A stretch of 64,000 nt of DNA from Anaerococcus vaginimassiliensis (GTDB taxonomy: Bacteria; Bacillota; Clostridia; Tissierellales; Peptoniphilaceae): contig NZ_LR130844.1 of the NCBI RefSeq assembly GCF_900626155.1, positions 186,001 to 250,000 on the forward strand, in the 5' to 3' direction. The notes beneath the pieces were generated by a model. That model did not search any database, was not told the origin of the DNA, and saw only the letters and a list, made by a program, of their open reading frames with translations. Numbering within the stretch: the first letter of the stretch is position 1; each line of letters begins with the position of its first letter. Both the position numbers and the translations under genes were made by a program. Below are positions 51,556-61,537 of the stretch, in pieces.

Positions 51556-53904
51556 TTATCCAAATGTTACGATAGTTACTCCATATCCGCCTTCTTTATC
51601 ATCGCCGAATCTGAAATCACTAATTCTTCTATCACCTTCAAGTATTTCGCCAACGCCCTTTATCAAAGCTCCTGTTCCCTTTCCGTGAATGATTTTCGCC
51701 TTGGAAAGACCAGCAAGCATGGCATCGTCCAAATACTTATCTAGGTTTCTCATAGCCTCATCATATCTTTGTCCCCTAAGATCAAGAGTTGGAGATATGT
51801 GCATGGCTTTTTTAGTATTATACACCTTGGTGATGTTTTTTTCTGTTTGATTGTCAGCTTTAATTTTTGTAACATTTTTTATATTTGAATCCATCTTTAG
51901 GATTCCCATCTGAACTTTGATATTACCCTTGTGGTCTGGAGCCTCTATTACTTCTGCTTCTTCGTTAAGACCCGCTATAAGAACCATATCTCCTACTTTT
52001 AGAGTCTTAGGTGCATTTTTAGACTGTTTTAGACTCAGATTTTCACCTTGTCTTTCAAATCTAGCTTCCTTGTAATTGGTACGGATTTTATTTAAGGACC
52101 TATCTATGTCAGAAGTATTGGCATTTCTTGATTTTTTGGCTTCTTTTAGCATGTCTTGGCTTCTCTTGTTGGCCTTATCAAGAATTTTATTTGCCTTATC
52201 CTCAGCCTCTCTAATAATATCTTCTTCTTTTCGTGAAAGACTTTTTGACTTTTCTTTAAGTTCGTTTCTTATTCTTGCGATTTCTTTCTTGTAATCGTCA
52301 ATTTCCTTGTTTTTACTCTCAATCTCTTTCTTATCTTCTTCGATTTCTTCTAAAATTTTGTTGATATTTCTATTATCTTCACCAATTAAATCCTTAGCAT
52401 TTTTTAAAATCTCTATAGGTAGACCCAGTCTTTTTGATATTTCAAAGGCGTTAGACTTACCTGGTGTCCCTATTTCGAGCTTATAAGTTGGAGAAAGAGT
52501 ATCGACATCAAACTCTACTGATGCATTCATGACCCCTGATGTTTCTACAGCGTAATATTTCAGTTCACTGTAGTGAGTTGTGGTAAAGGTCATAACTTCT
52601 TTTTTTGTTAGTGAATTTAAAATAGATATAGCAAGAGCAGCTCCTTCGACAGGATCTGTTCCCGAACCAATTTCATCTAACAAAACCAAGGACTTAGCTG
52701 TAGCCTTTTTCAAGATTTCTACAATATTTGTAAGGGATGCAGAAAATGTAGAAAGACTCATCTCTATTGATTGAGTATCTCCTATATCTACAAATATATC
52801 GTCAAAGACTGAAACCCTGCTACCTTCGTCAGCCGGAATAAATAAGCCAGTTTGAGCCATGGCAGATATAAGTCCCACTGTCTTTAGACTAACAGTTTTA
52901 CCACCTGTATTTGGACCTGTAATTATAAGAGTTGTATAGCTTCCGCCAATTTTAACATCTATAGGCACAACCTTTCCAGATAGGAGAGGATGTCTAGCCT
53001 CCTTTATATCGAGGATTTTCTCATCACTTACAATTGGTAGGCTCATCTCATTTTCAAGGGCAAATTTTGCCTTGGCCTGAAGAAAGTCAACCCTTGCTAT
53101 AAGTTTTTGGTTTTCCAAAAGTTCTACATCAAAAGCTTGAGCAAGTCTTGAAAGTCTATCAAGAATTTTTCTAATCTCTTCTTCTTCCTTTATTTCAAGA
53201 TCTCTTAGTTGGTTGTTAAGCTCAACTATTGCGGCAGGCTCTATAAATAAGGTGTTGCCTGATGATGATTTGTCGTGGACAATACCTCCTATTACTGATC
53301 TCTTGTTAGTTTTAACTGGAACTACAAATCTTCCGTCTCTAACAGATACAACCTTATCTTGGAGGGCGTCCTCGTATTTGGACGAAGAAATATAAGAGTT
53401 TAGTTTAATCCTAATATCATTTTCTTTCCTTTGCTTCTGCCTTCTAATATTTCTAAGAGTTTGAGAGGCATTGTCTGCAATTTCTTCTTCATTTATAATT
53501 GATCTATCTATTTCATTTTTAAGAAAATCATTTGTAGAAATCCTAGCAAAAATATCTTTTATAAGAGGATCTTCGATATTTTCTCCATAGTCTGTTAGGT
53601 AACTTGACACTCTAAGCAGATCCAAAACTTTTATTAAGTCAGCTGGATCTAGGATTCCATTTTTTCTAATATAATTTACAATCTCACTTAAATCATACAG
53701 ACCAAATAGATCTATATTTCCATTTTTCCTAATGACCTTTTCCATGCTAGCCGCATATTCCAGCTCTCTTTTGATATAATAAGTATCTGTGGACGGTCTT
53801 AGGTCGTGGATTTGTTCTTTGATCAAGCTTGACCTAGCGTATCCTGCTAGTTTATCTAAAATTTTTCCATATTCTAAAACTTCTAAAGTTTTTTCTTGCA
53901 TCAA
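51556..53904 (-). CDS. mutS2: MutS2 endonuclease/ATPase
   Basis: A 782-residue protein. Core and clamp domain (1-310), ATPase with Walker A TGPNTGGKTVSLKT, Walker B LVLLDEIGSGTDPVEGAALA, a long coiled coil (about 510-610), KOW-like region and the C-terminal Smr nuclease domain with LDLRGQRYDEAM and IIHGKGTGALIKGV. MutS2 suppresses homologous recombination and, in Bacillus, splits collided ribosomes. It overlaps the U32 peptidase gene by 4 nt. Confidence 0.95.
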   Translation of the reverse strand: MMQEKTLEVLEYGKILDKLAGYARSSLIKEQIHDLRPSTDTYYIKRELEYAASMEKVIRKNGNIDLFGLYDLSEIVNYIRKNGILDPADLIKVLDLLRVSSYLTDYGENIEDPLIKDIFARISTNDFLKNEIDRSIINEEEIADNASQTLRNIRRQKQRKENDIRIKLNSYISSSKYEDALQDKVVSVRDGRFVVPVKTNKRSVIGGIVHDKSSSGNTLFIEPAAIVELNNQLRDLEIKEEEEIRKILDRLSRLAQAFDVELLENQKLIARVDFLQAKAKFALENEMSLPIVSDEKILDIKEARHPLLSGKVVPIDVKIGGSYTTLIITGPNTGGKTVSLKTVGLISAMAQTGLFIPADEGSRVSVFDDIFVDIGDTQSIEMSLSTFSASLTNIVEILKKATAKSLVLLDEIGSGTDPVEGAALAISILNSLTKKEVMTFTTTHYSELKYYAVETSGVMNASVEFDVDTLSPTYKLEIGTPGKSNAFEISKRLGLPIEILKNAKDLIGEDNRNINKILEEIEEDKKEIESKNKEIDDYKKEIARIRNELKEKSKSLSRKEEDIIREAEDKANKILDKANKRSQDMLKEAKKSRNANTSDIDRSLNKIRTNYKEARFERQGENLSLKQSKNAPKTLKVGDMVLIAGLNEEAEVIEAPDHKGNIKVQMGILKMDSNIKNVTKIKADNQTEKNITKVYNTKKAMHISPTLDLRGQRYDEAMRNLDKYLDDAMLAGLSKAKIIHGKGTGALIKGVGEILEGDRRISDFRFGDDKEGGYGVTIVTFG

Positions 53905-56114
53905 ATAACACCTCTATCATAATTCAGATTGTCTATTTCTTTACTCTTGTAAAACTCGTCAATATCCTTATCATCAAAGGCAGAAACTAGGAGGGAAACT
54001 TTTTGAGATAATTTTTCCTTATCTACCTTGCTTGCCTTATTAGGATATATAACAGATAATCCTTCGTTTCTTATAATCTTAAGTCTGTTTTCGCTCTCAT
54101 TTATCATTTCGGCAGAGTTAAATCTACAAGTTTCACATCCTACTAGTCCACATTTTTTAATCACTGAAAACGGACAATGCCTCATATTCATAAGCTCAAT
54201 CCTACCATAAGCTAAAATCTCAATTGGGAAATTTTCAGAGTTTTCGTTAATAGATGCGAAAGTTTCTTCAACAGATGATGATATCATTTCAGCAAAATCT
54301 TGGTAGAACTTGTAGGTAAATCTATTAAATACATTTAAGTACCTTCCTATCCTAATCTTGATGTTATTTTCCCTAAAATCACTTACAAAGTTTAGATCTC
54401 TATAGTTGTTGAAAACAACACCCTTTATTCCCTTATCCTTGATAAATTTAATTAGCTCATCTATCTTGTAATCCATATGGGAAGGAAGGTTTAGGTATAG
54501 GGAAAGTCCCTTATACTTGTCATCGTATTGATTTATATATACATTGTCAAAATCCTTAAGCTTTTCTGGGCTTACATATGTCGTTTTTAGTTCAATATTA
54601 ACTTCTCTATCATGACCTTTGTCTAGGTTTATTGTCTCTATTGGAATATCTACAGGATCTCTGTGGTAAGTTTTTAAGATTTCTTCTTTTAGTTTCTCTA
54701 CTCCAGATCTTCTTAGTTTGTTAATATCCTTTTTTTTAATAAATATATTGCTATCCATATCTATTTCGATATGATTTGGAGAAAATATTTCATCTCCAAA
54801 TTTAGACAAGTTTGCCCTAATGTCTTCTTCCGTGATTGATATATTTTTAGCTTCTTCTAGGGGATTTTCTAGTTGGTAAACTGCTTTATTGTCTCCATAG
54901 CTTAAGTAAAGTTTTGGATAATCACTCATGTGACCTACAAATTTGATATCTATAGGAAGATTCTTGTAATCACTTAGGCCCTTGTCCAAATCAGATGTAA
55001 TCCTAGGTGAATTTAGCATAAGAACATCTGAACCTAGCTTTGCGTCCTTATAATTGTCTAAGTAAATCTTAGTATTTTTCTTATATGACTTAGTCGTAGT
55101 GAAAGGCAATTTCTTATTTTTATCAGTTGTAACCTCGAGATTATCTCCTAGGACTAAGTCTGAATCGCTTATAAAGAATTTCCCCTTCTTATCTTTATCC
55201 ACTTTGCCCAAAGATCTATGTTTGTTATCTTTTTCTAAACTGATGTAGTCTTTATTTTGTCCAAATATAAAACCTTTGGTATAACCTCTGTTTGAAATAT
55301 CTCTTAGGTTTTCTTTATCATATGTTAAATTATCAATTTTTTGCCTATAGTTTTTTACAGAAGTAAAGACATACTCAGGTGTTTTCATCCTACCTTCTAT
55401 CTTTAGGCAATCTATTCCAATATCTAAAAGATCATCAAGCTCATCAATTACGTTTAGATCTTTCATGTTTAGAAAATAATCTTTACCAAGGCTTTTCCCG
55501 TCAGAAATAAGTTCGTACTTTTGTCTACAGATTCCTGCACATCTACCCCTGTTGGCAGAACGAGCTCCAAAATAAGAGCTCATCAAACATTCTCCCGAAT
55601 AGGACACACACAAGGACCCATGCATAAAGACTTCCTTTTCTACAGGTAGACTTGCAATTTTTCTAAGCTCTTCGATTGGAGTTTCACGAGCTATAACGAC
55701 CCTATCAAAACCGAGTTCCATCATAGCCTTTGCTCCATAATAATCTCTAACAGCCATCTGAGTTGATGCATGAAGGTCAAGTCCAGGTACTTTTTTCTTT
55801 AATAAGGTGAAAAATCCAAGGTCTTGGATGATTAGAGCATCTACTCCATATTCGTAAAGTTTTTTTGCATAGGATACGGCCTTTTCAATTTCATTATCCT
55901 TAATTAGGATATTCATAGTAACGAATACTTTCTTGCCAAATAGATGAATCAAGTCTATATATTGGCAAACATTATCTATATCGAAATTCTTGGCGTAGGC
56001 TCTTGCTCCAAAATCATCCACAGCCATGTAAAAAGAGTCCGCTCCAGCAGCAAGACCTGCCTCAAGCATTTTCTCATTTCCAACTGGAGCTAGAATTTCT
56101 GCCTTACCCATCAA
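53901..56114 (-). CDS. U32 family peptidase-like protein
   Basis: A 737-residue protein with a TIM-barrel-like U32 domain (1-300: AEILAPVGNEKMLEAGLAAG, GARAYAKNFD, FMHGSLCVSYSGECLMSSYF, SANRGRCAGICRQKY) and a long C-terminal extension with NMRHCPFSVIKKCGLVGCET, whose cysteines could bind an iron-sulfur cluster. Relatives (YrrN/YrrO, TrhP, RlhA) hydroxylate uridine in tRNA or cytidine in rRNA, so an RNA modification role is more likely than proteolysis. Confidence 0.85.
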   Translation of the reverse strand: MMGKAEILAPVGNEKMLEAGLAAGADSFYMAVDDFGARAYAKNFDIDNVCQYIDLIHLFGKKVFVTMNILIKDNEIEKAVSYAKKLYEYGVDALIIQDLGFFTLLKKKVPGLDLHASTQMAVRDYYGAKAMMELGFDRVVIARETPIEELRKIASLPVEKEVFMHGSLCVSYSGECLMSSYFGARSANRGRCAGICRQKYELISDGKSLGKDYFLNMKDLNVIDELDDLLDIGIDCLKIEGRMKTPEYVFTSVKNYRQKIDNLTYDKENLRDISNRGYTKGFIFGQNKDYISLEKDNKHRSLGKVDKDKKGKFFISDSDLVLGDNLEVTTDKNKKLPFTTTKSYKKNTKIYLDNYKDAKLGSDVLMLNSPRITSDLDKGLSDYKNLPIDIKFVGHMSDYPKLYLSYGDNKAVYQLENPLEEAKNISITEEDIRANLSKFGDEIFSPNHIEIDMDSNIFIKKKDINKLRRSGVEKLKEEILKTYHRDPVDIPIETINLDKGHDREVNIELKTTYVSPEKLKDFDNVYINQYDDKYKGLSLYLNLPSHMDYKIDELIKFIKDKGIKGVVFNNYRDLNFVSDFRENNIKIRIGRYLNVFNRFTYKFYQDFAEMISSSVEETFASINENSENFPIEILAYGRIELMNMRHCPFSVIKKCGLVGCETCRFNSAEMINESENRLKIIRNEGLSVIYPNKASKVDKEKLSQKVSLLVSAFDDKDIDEFYKSKEIDNLNYDRGVI

Positions 56115-56602
56115 AGATTTCCTTTCAATGTATCATTTTCCTTGGTTAGATCCATAACATGAACTTGGAGTCTTTTAACTTCGTTTTTGAGTTTTTCTAT
56201 AGTATCCTCTGAGTTTTTGTGCTTGTCTAATCTCTTCTTTAGGTCGTCTTTCTCTTCTTCAAGACTTGCGATTTTTTCTTTATTAGAAGCATTTTCTATA
56301 AGCAAATCTTCATTTTCCAATCTTAGATTTGAGACTTCTTCTTTCACTATAGGATATTTGTCTAAAGGCTCCTTGGTCTCTTCTTTGAGCTTGTTATAGT
56401 CCTTAGCTAATTTAAACAAATCGTCTGTTATGTTTACTCCAGCAAGTATTAGCTGTCTATCGAAAGTGAGCCTGTCAGATTTTACTTCTTGAATTTTTCT
56501 ATCAAATATTTCTACTATATCTTTTATATTTTCTTTAGCTTCCTTAGTAACAAGGGTGTAATTTTTGCCGTCAATTACGACGTCAACTTTATATTCGCTC
56601 AA
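56111..56602 (-). CDS. zapA: Cell division protein ZapA
   Basis: A 163-residue ZapA with extended coiled coil. The N-terminal strand region (YKVDVVIDGKNYTLVTKEAK) and LILAGVNITDDLFKLAKDYN match ZapA; residues about 85-160 form a Glu/Lys-rich coiled coil. ZapA bundles FtsZ filaments. Its position between pheT and a U32 gene is typical of Firmicutes. Confidence 0.85.
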   Translation of the reverse strand: MSEYKVDVVIDGKNYTLVTKEAKENIKDIVEIFDRKIQEVKSDRLTFDRQLILAGVNITDDLFKLAKDYNKLKEETKEPLDKYPIVKEEVSNLRLENEDLLIENASNKEKIASLEEEKDDLKKRLDKHKNSEDTIEKLKNEVKRLQVHVMDLTKENDTLKGNL

Positions 56603-56611
56603 TAATTACTC

Positions 56612-58999
56612 CTAACTACGTAAAACTATGTCTTTTTTCTCTAATTCTTCTAGAATCTTCTTTTCGATTCCAGAAACATCCTTATCTTTCAAGGTTCTAT
56701 CGTTTGACCTGTATAAAACTTTATAAGAAACAGATTTCTTGTCATCTTCTATATGCTCACCTGTATAGATATCAAATAGCTTGATATCATCTACAAGGCC
56801 TGACCCATTTTCATTTATGATTGCCTCAATGATGCTAGATTCTAGATTTCTATCTGTTACAAAAGAATAGTCTCTTTCTATGGCCGGATATTTTCCTATA
56901 GATTTATATTTCCTATCTATTACTCTCTCATCTTCAATCTTCGCTAAGTTTATTTCAAGGATCAAACAGCCTTTTTCTATTTCATATTCATCCCTAATTT
57001 CATAGGAGATTTCTCCCATGATACCAATTTTCTCATCATTTAAATAAATATCTGCACATCTTCCAGCGTGAAAGGCATATACATCTTCATTAGCCTTAAA
57101 GCTAAATCCTGTAAAACCTACTCCTCTCATGGCTTCTGTGAAGAAATCTTTTAGATCGTAGAAAGTATAATCTCCGAAAAGTCCCATGGTTAGGGTCATA
57201 TTTTCTCTTGGTAGTTTACCATCAGTTTTCTCAAAAGTCCTATCTAATTCAAAAAATCTCATGTCCTTTTGACCGTACTTGATATTTTTTCCAATCACAT
57301 CAAGCATGGATGGGATTTGAGTAGTTCTCATTACAGAGTAGTCTTCACCTAGTGGATTTATAAGTTTTATATAATCTCTAAGTTTAGAATCTTCTTCTAC
57401 CTTTAATCTATCATATTCTCTTGGAGAAATAAATGAATAAGTTGCAAGTTCTGAGAACTTTTGACCTACAAGCTTATGTTTTAGATCATCTCTTAAAAGT
57501 CTTTTCTTAGATCTTTCTCCTCTCTTTAGGCTTGATACTAGTGGTTTATTTTCGATGTTTCCCATACCGAAAAGTCTAACAACTTCTTCAATTAGGTCTG
57601 CTTCCATTTCGATATCGCTTCTAAAAAAAGGAACCTTTGCTCTAAGAGTTTCATCGTCTAATTTTTCTACTTCAAACTCTAAAAGCTCTAAGTTTTCTAT
57701 GGCTTGATCTAGAGTAAAGTCTACTCCTGTAAGCATATTTAATCTTTTAAGTCTTAGGTCAACAGTTTTTTCTTCTCTTAAGCTTTCGCCCTCATCGAAA
57801 AGACCTCCCACTACTTCTCCTATGCCCAAATCAGCTATCAGTTTCATAGCTCTTTTTGAGGCAAAATCTGCCATTTCTATAGGTAGACCCTTTTCAAAAC
57901 GGCTACTTGCTTCGCTTCTAAGACCCAAGGTCTTGGAAGATTTTCTAATGTTTGATGCATCAAAGTTTGCAGCTTCTAGGAGGATATTTGTAGTTTCATG
58001 TGTTACTTCGCTATCTTCTCCACCCATGATTCCAGCAAGTCCAATTGCCTCTTTGCCATCAGCTATAACTAGCATAGAAGGATCAAGCTTTCTATCTACT
58101 CCATCTAGAGTTTTAAGTACTTCGCCCTCTTTTGCATCTCTTACGATTATTTTCTTATCACAAAGCTTATCCAAATCATAAGCGTGAAGGGGTTGACCTG
58201 TTTCTAGCATTACAAAGTTTGTAATATCTACTATGTTATTAATTGGTCTCATGCCAGCAAGCATTAGATAATTTTGGAGCCATTGAGGAGATTTGCCAAT
58301 TTTTACATCCTTTGCAACTCTTGCTACAAAGTGATTGCAATTCTCACTTTCTATAGTAACTCCCTTAAAGTAATCTTTGATATCCTCGCTATTTGTATCA
58401 AATTCTAGGTTAGGATAAGTTATCTTATCATTAAAACTTGCCGCACTTTCCCTTGCCATACCGATTATTGAAAGGCAGTCTGGCCTGTTTGGAGTTATCT
58501 CATATTCTATAACTGGAGTGTTTGAGTACAAAACTTCGCTCGCATTTGTTCCTGGCTTATATTCTCCTTCTAGAACTATTACCCCATCTCTAAATTCTTT
58601 TGGAATAACTGAATCATCATAACCAAGCTCACTATAAGAAGTAAGCATACCTTGAGATACTATGCCAAAGAAATCATGGTCTTCTATAACTGTTCCATCA
58701 TCAAGCTTTGTACCTGATGTAATAACTAAAAGATCATCTCCAGCCTTGGTATTTTTGGCGTTGGTTATGATTGTAATTGGCTCATTTTCTCCTACATCTA
58801 TCTTTAAAACCTGAAGCCTATCTGCATCTGGATGTTTTTCTTGGCTTAGAACATGGCCAACTACAACTCCGTCAAGCTTACTTGTATGAATTGTTACTTC
58901 TTCAACGTGAGATCCTGTCTCAGAAAGTCTATCTGTAATATTCTTTAGGTCTTTATCTAATTTTAAATAATCTTCTTGCCAAATTAAAGGTACTAACAT
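56612..58999 (-). CDS. pheT: Phenylalanyl-tRNA synthetase beta subunit
   Basis: A 795-residue subunit. N-terminal EMAP/tRNA-binding domain (about 40-155: VVVGHVLSQEKHPDADRLQV), B3/B4 editing domain (EITPNRPDCLSIIGMARESA, LETGQPLHAYDLDKL), B5 domain and a C-terminal anticodon-binding FDX-ACB domain (SIGKYPAIERDYSFVTDRN). It edits mischarged tyrosine and binds tRNA-Phe. It lies 8 bp after pheS. Confidence 0.96.
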   Translation of the reverse strand: MLVPLIWQEDYLKLDKDLKNITDRLSETGSHVEEVTIHTSKLDGVVVGHVLSQEKHPDADRLQVLKIDVGENEPITIITNAKNTKAGDDLLVITSGTKLDDGTVIEDHDFFGIVSQGMLTSYSELGYDDSVIPKEFRDGVIVLEGEYKPGTNASEVLYSNTPVIEYEITPNRPDCLSIIGMARESAASFNDKITYPNLEFDTNSEDIKDYFKGVTIESENCNHFVARVAKDVKIGKSPQWLQNYLMLAGMRPINNIVDITNFVMLETGQPLHAYDLDKLCDKKIIVRDAKEGEVLKTLDGVDRKLDPSMLVIADGKEAIGLAGIMGGEDSEVTHETTNILLEAANFDASNIRKSSKTLGLRSEASSRFEKGLPIEMADFASKRAMKLIADLGIGEVVGGLFDEGESLREEKTVDLRLKRLNMLTGVDFTLDQAIENLELLEFEVEKLDDETLRAKVPFFRSDIEMEADLIEEVVRLFGMGNIENKPLVSSLKRGERSKKRLLRDDLKHKLVGQKFSELATYSFISPREYDRLKVEEDSKLRDYIKLINPLGEDYSVMRTTQIPSMLDVIGKNIKYGQKDMRFFELDRTFEKTDGKLPRENMTLTMGLFGDYTFYDLKDFFTEAMRGVGFTGFSFKANEDVYAFHAGRCADIYLNDEKIGIMGEISYEIRDEYEIEKGCLILEINLAKIEDERVIDRKYKSIGKYPAIERDYSFVTDRNLESSIIEAIINENGSGLVDDIKLFDIYTGEHIEDDKKSVSYKVLYRSNDRTLKDKDVSGIEKKILEELEKKDIVLRS

Positions 59000-59007
59000 A
59001 TTTCCTC

Positions 59008-60030
59008 CTAGAATTGTTCCATAAATCTCTTGTCATTGTCATAGAGAAGTCTAATATCGTCGAGGCCATATTTTACCATGGCAATTCTATCTACTCCAAG
59101 ACCAAAGGCAAAACCTGTGTATTTTTCGCTATCTATTCCACAAGCCTCAAGAACTTTTGGATGAACCATGCCTCCACCTAAAAGCTCCATTGACCAGCCA
59201 GTATTTCCACAAGATGGGCAGCCTTCTCCCTTACATCTAGGACAAGTTACGTCTACCTCAAGAGATGGTTCTGTAAATGGGAAGTGGTGAGGACGATATC
59301 TTAGATTCATTTCATCACCGAACATTTCTTTGATAAAGGTTTCTAGGGTTGATTTAAGGTTTGCCATAGATACATTTTCATCTACTACTAAGCATTCCAA
59401 TTGGTGGAACATTGGTGAGTGAGTCGCATCTACCTCATCATTTCTAAATACTCTTCCGGCTGATACCATCTTTATTGGAAGTTTTCCTTCATTCATTACC
59501 CTGATTTGCATGCTTGAAGTATGAGGACGAAGGAGAACATCTTCGTCTATATAGAAAGTATCAGATGTAGACCTTGCTGGGTGGTCTTCTGGTGAGTTTA
59601 GATCATCAAATACAAACTTCACTGTATCAACTTCTGGGCCTTCTACTACATCAAATCCCATGTTTTGAAAAATTGATTCTAGCTCTTCCATAGTTTGATT
59701 TATAACTGCCAAGTGTCCTGACTCGTACTTATCAAAGTGAGCTGTTACGTCTATTTTTTCTGCCTTAACTTTTTCTTCTAATAATTTTTTTTGAATTTCT
59801 TCTCTTTTTTGACCTAAAGCTTTTTCAATCTCACCACTAGTTTGGTTGATCAATTTGCCTGCCATAGGTTTTTCCTCATTAGGAAGTTTAGCTATAGATT
59901 TTTTAAGGCTTGTAATCTCACCTTTTTTCCCTAAATATTTTATTCTCAACTTCTCAAGATCTTCTAGAGACCCACTTGCCTTTACTTCATTTTTAAAAGT
60001 TTCTAAAACTTTTTTTAAATTCTCTTCCAT
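59008..60030 (-). CDS. pheS: Phenylalanyl-tRNA synthetase alpha subunit
   Basis: Start at the ATG at 60,030 behind TTTGGAGGAAAA; the frame stays open upstream through the T-box terminator but that part is leader. The 340-residue class II catalytic subunit has an N-terminal coiled coil (1-90), motif 2 AGRVFRNDEVDATHSPMFHQ, FPFTEPSLEVDV and motif 3 GFAFGLGVDRIAMVKYG. Confidence 0.96.
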   Translation of the reverse strand: MEENLKKVLETFKNEVKASGSLEDLEKLRIKYLGKKGEITSLKKSIAKLPNEEKPMAGKLINQTSGEIEKALGQKREEIQKKLLEEKVKAEKIDVTAHFDKYESGHLAVINQTMEELESIFQNMGFDVVEGPEVDTVKFVFDDLNSPEDHPARSTSDTFYIDEDVLLRPHTSSMQIRVMNEGKLPIKMVSAGRVFRNDEVDATHSPMFHQLECLVVDENVSMANLKSTLETFIKEMFGDEMNLRYRPHHFPFTEPSLEVDVTCPRCKGEGCPSCGNTGWSMELLGGGMVHPKVLEACGIDSEKYTGFAFGLGVDRIAMVKYGLDDIRLLYDNDKRFMEQF

Positions 60031-60043
60031 TTTTCCTCCAAAT

Positions 60044-60250
60044 AAAAAAATCCGCCCTCTAAAGGACAGATATATCTGCGGTACCACCTTAATTGGTTTA
60101 CAAGTAAACCCACTCATTGCTTTAACGTAAGCTTAAACGTATCGATTACTAATTTCATCTCAAACTTCATCGGTGAATATCTCTAATCGTAACTTAAAAG
60201 GCTCTCAACATCCCTAATTTGCTGTATAAGAATAACTAAAGTCTTTCCGA
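60044..60250 (-). promoter_or_regulatory. T-box riboswitch of pheST
   Basis: The T-box core AAGGTGGTACCGC (60,078-60,090) is followed by a terminator, TCTGTCC/GGGCGGA plus seven T (60,044-60,068). Upstream lies a stem I-like region; a TTC (Phe) triplet at 60,175-60,177 is a candidate specifier. Uncharged tRNA-Phe should bind and allow read-through into pheS. It begins right after the methyltransferase stop codon, so it works as an attenuator inside a longer operon. Confidence 0.85.
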
Positions 60251-60251
60251 A

Positions 60252-60977
60252 TCATAAGTGTAGTGTATTCATCATAATGCTTGCTGCAATGGCAGCATTT
60301 AAAGATTCTATTTCACCTTGCATGGAAATTTTAACAAAATCATCGCTAAGCTTTCTAATGTCATCGCTTAGACCGTTGGCTTCATTTCCAATAGCAAGAA
60401 TCAAACTATCATTTGACCTATCATAGCTTCTTATATCTATACCGTGCATATCGCTTGCTATTAACTTATAAGTTTTTTTCAACTCTCTTATTTCATCATA
60501 ACTATATTCTAGAATATTTAGTCTGAATACTGATCCCATGGACGCCCTGAGGCTTTTTTCGTTGTAGATATCTACACATCCCTTAGTTAGTATTATATCA
60601 GAAAATCCAAAGGCTTCAGCTGACCTAATCATAGTTCCCATATTTCCAGGATCGTTAATGTGATCTAAAAGAAGTATATTTTTAGAACTTATATTTTTAG
60701 CTTTTTTCTTTTTGACAACTGCTCCTATTCCATCAGGAGATTTTAGCTCAGTTATCTTTCTATATAGACTCTTATCAAAAACTACAACTGGTAAATCAGT
60801 TTCAAAGTCTACTCCATCTTCTAGGAAAATAAAATCTATATCGATAGATGAGCTAATAGCCTCACCTACCAATTTTCTAGATTCTATTACAAATGAGTTT
60901 TCCTTATCTCGATATTTCTTTTGTCTAAGTTTGTTTATTAACTTAAATTTCTGGTTGGATACCGAATTAATTACCAT
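60252..60977 (-). CDS. SpoU/TrmH-family RNA 2'-O-methyltransferase
   Basis: A 241-residue SPOUT-fold enzyme. N-terminal substrate-binding part (KLINKLRQKKYRDKENSFVI), then motif 1 DHINDPGNMGTMIRSAEAFG, motif 2 LAIGNEANGLSDDI and motif 3 IESLNAAIAASIMMNTL that form the knotted SAM pocket. The family methylates ribose in rRNA or tRNA; the exact target is not predictable. It starts 6 bp after rplT. Confidence 0.9.
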   Translation of the reverse strand: MVINSVSNQKFKLINKLRQKKYRDKENSFVIESRKLVGEAISSSIDIDFIFLEDGVDFETDLPVVVFDKSLYRKITELKSPDGIGAVVKKKKAKNISSKNILLLDHINDPGNMGTMIRSAEAFGFSDIILTKGCVDIYNEKSLRASMGSVFRLNILEYSYDEIRELKKTYKLIASDMHGIDIRSYDRSNDSLILAIGNEANGLSDDIRKLSDDFVKISMQGEIESLNAAIAASIMMNTLHL

Positions 60978-60983
60978 TATTTA

Positions 60984-61328
60984 TTATTTTGCAAGTTCTA
61001 CTAATTTAGCAAATTCTTCTGGGTTGTTTACTGCAAGTTCAGCAAGCATCTTTCTGTTGATGTCGATGTTAGCTTTCTTTAGGCCGCCCATAAGTTTAGA
61101 ATATGTTGTTCCGTTAAGTCTTGCAGCTGCGTTGATTCTTGCAATCCAAAGTTTTCTGAAATCTCTTTTTCTGTGTTTTCTTCCGATATAAGCATAGTTA
61201 AGTGATTTCATTACTGCTTGGTTTGCAGTTCTGAATAGAAGGCTCTTTGAACCGTAGTATCCTTTAGCTTGTTTTAATACTTTTTTGTGTCTTTTTTTTG
61301 CGTTTACTGCTCTTTTTACTCTTGCCAT
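60984..61328 (-). CDS. rplT: Ribosomal protein L20
   Basis: A 114-residue basic protein ([40 protein letters not shown]). It is an early 50S assembly protein and also the repressor of its own operon through the infC leader. Third gene of infC-rpmI-rplT. Confidence 0.98.
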   Translation of the reverse strand: MARVKRAVNAKKRHKKVLKQAKGYYGSKSLLFRTANQAVMKSLNYAYIGRKHRKRDFRKLWIARINAAARLNGTTYSKLMGGLKKANIDINRKMLAELAVNNPEEFAKLVELAK

Positions 61329-61338
61329 CTATATCCTC

Positions 61339-61536
61339 CTATGCGCCTATCATGTTTTTAACGTTCTTTAATTCAGTTGAAGAAACGACTGTTGCTTTTC
61401 TTAGTCTTCTTTTTCTGTTTGGTGATTTTTTAGCTGTTAAGTGGCCTTTGTAAGCTTTTCTTCTCATTACTTTTCCGCTGCCTGTAACTTTGAATCTCTT
61501 AACTGCAGCTCTTCTTGTTTTATTTTTCTTTGCCAT
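61339..61536 (-). CDS. rpmI: Ribosomal protein L35
   Basis: Start at the ATG at 61,536 behind AAGGAGAGTAAT, giving 65 residues (MAKKNKTRRAAVKRFKVTGS). The ribosome binding site overlaps the infC stop. Confidence 0.97.
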   Translation of the reverse strand: MAKKNKTRRAAVKRFKVTGSGKVMRRKAYKGHLTAKKSPNRKRRLRKATVVSSTELKNVKNMIGA

Positions 61537-61537
61537 A

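Noticed and set aside
57822-58181. 119-codon plus-strand frame inside pheT
   Set aside because: It lies antisense to the conserved B5/editing region of pheT and has no ribosome binding site; composition is that of an antisense shadow.
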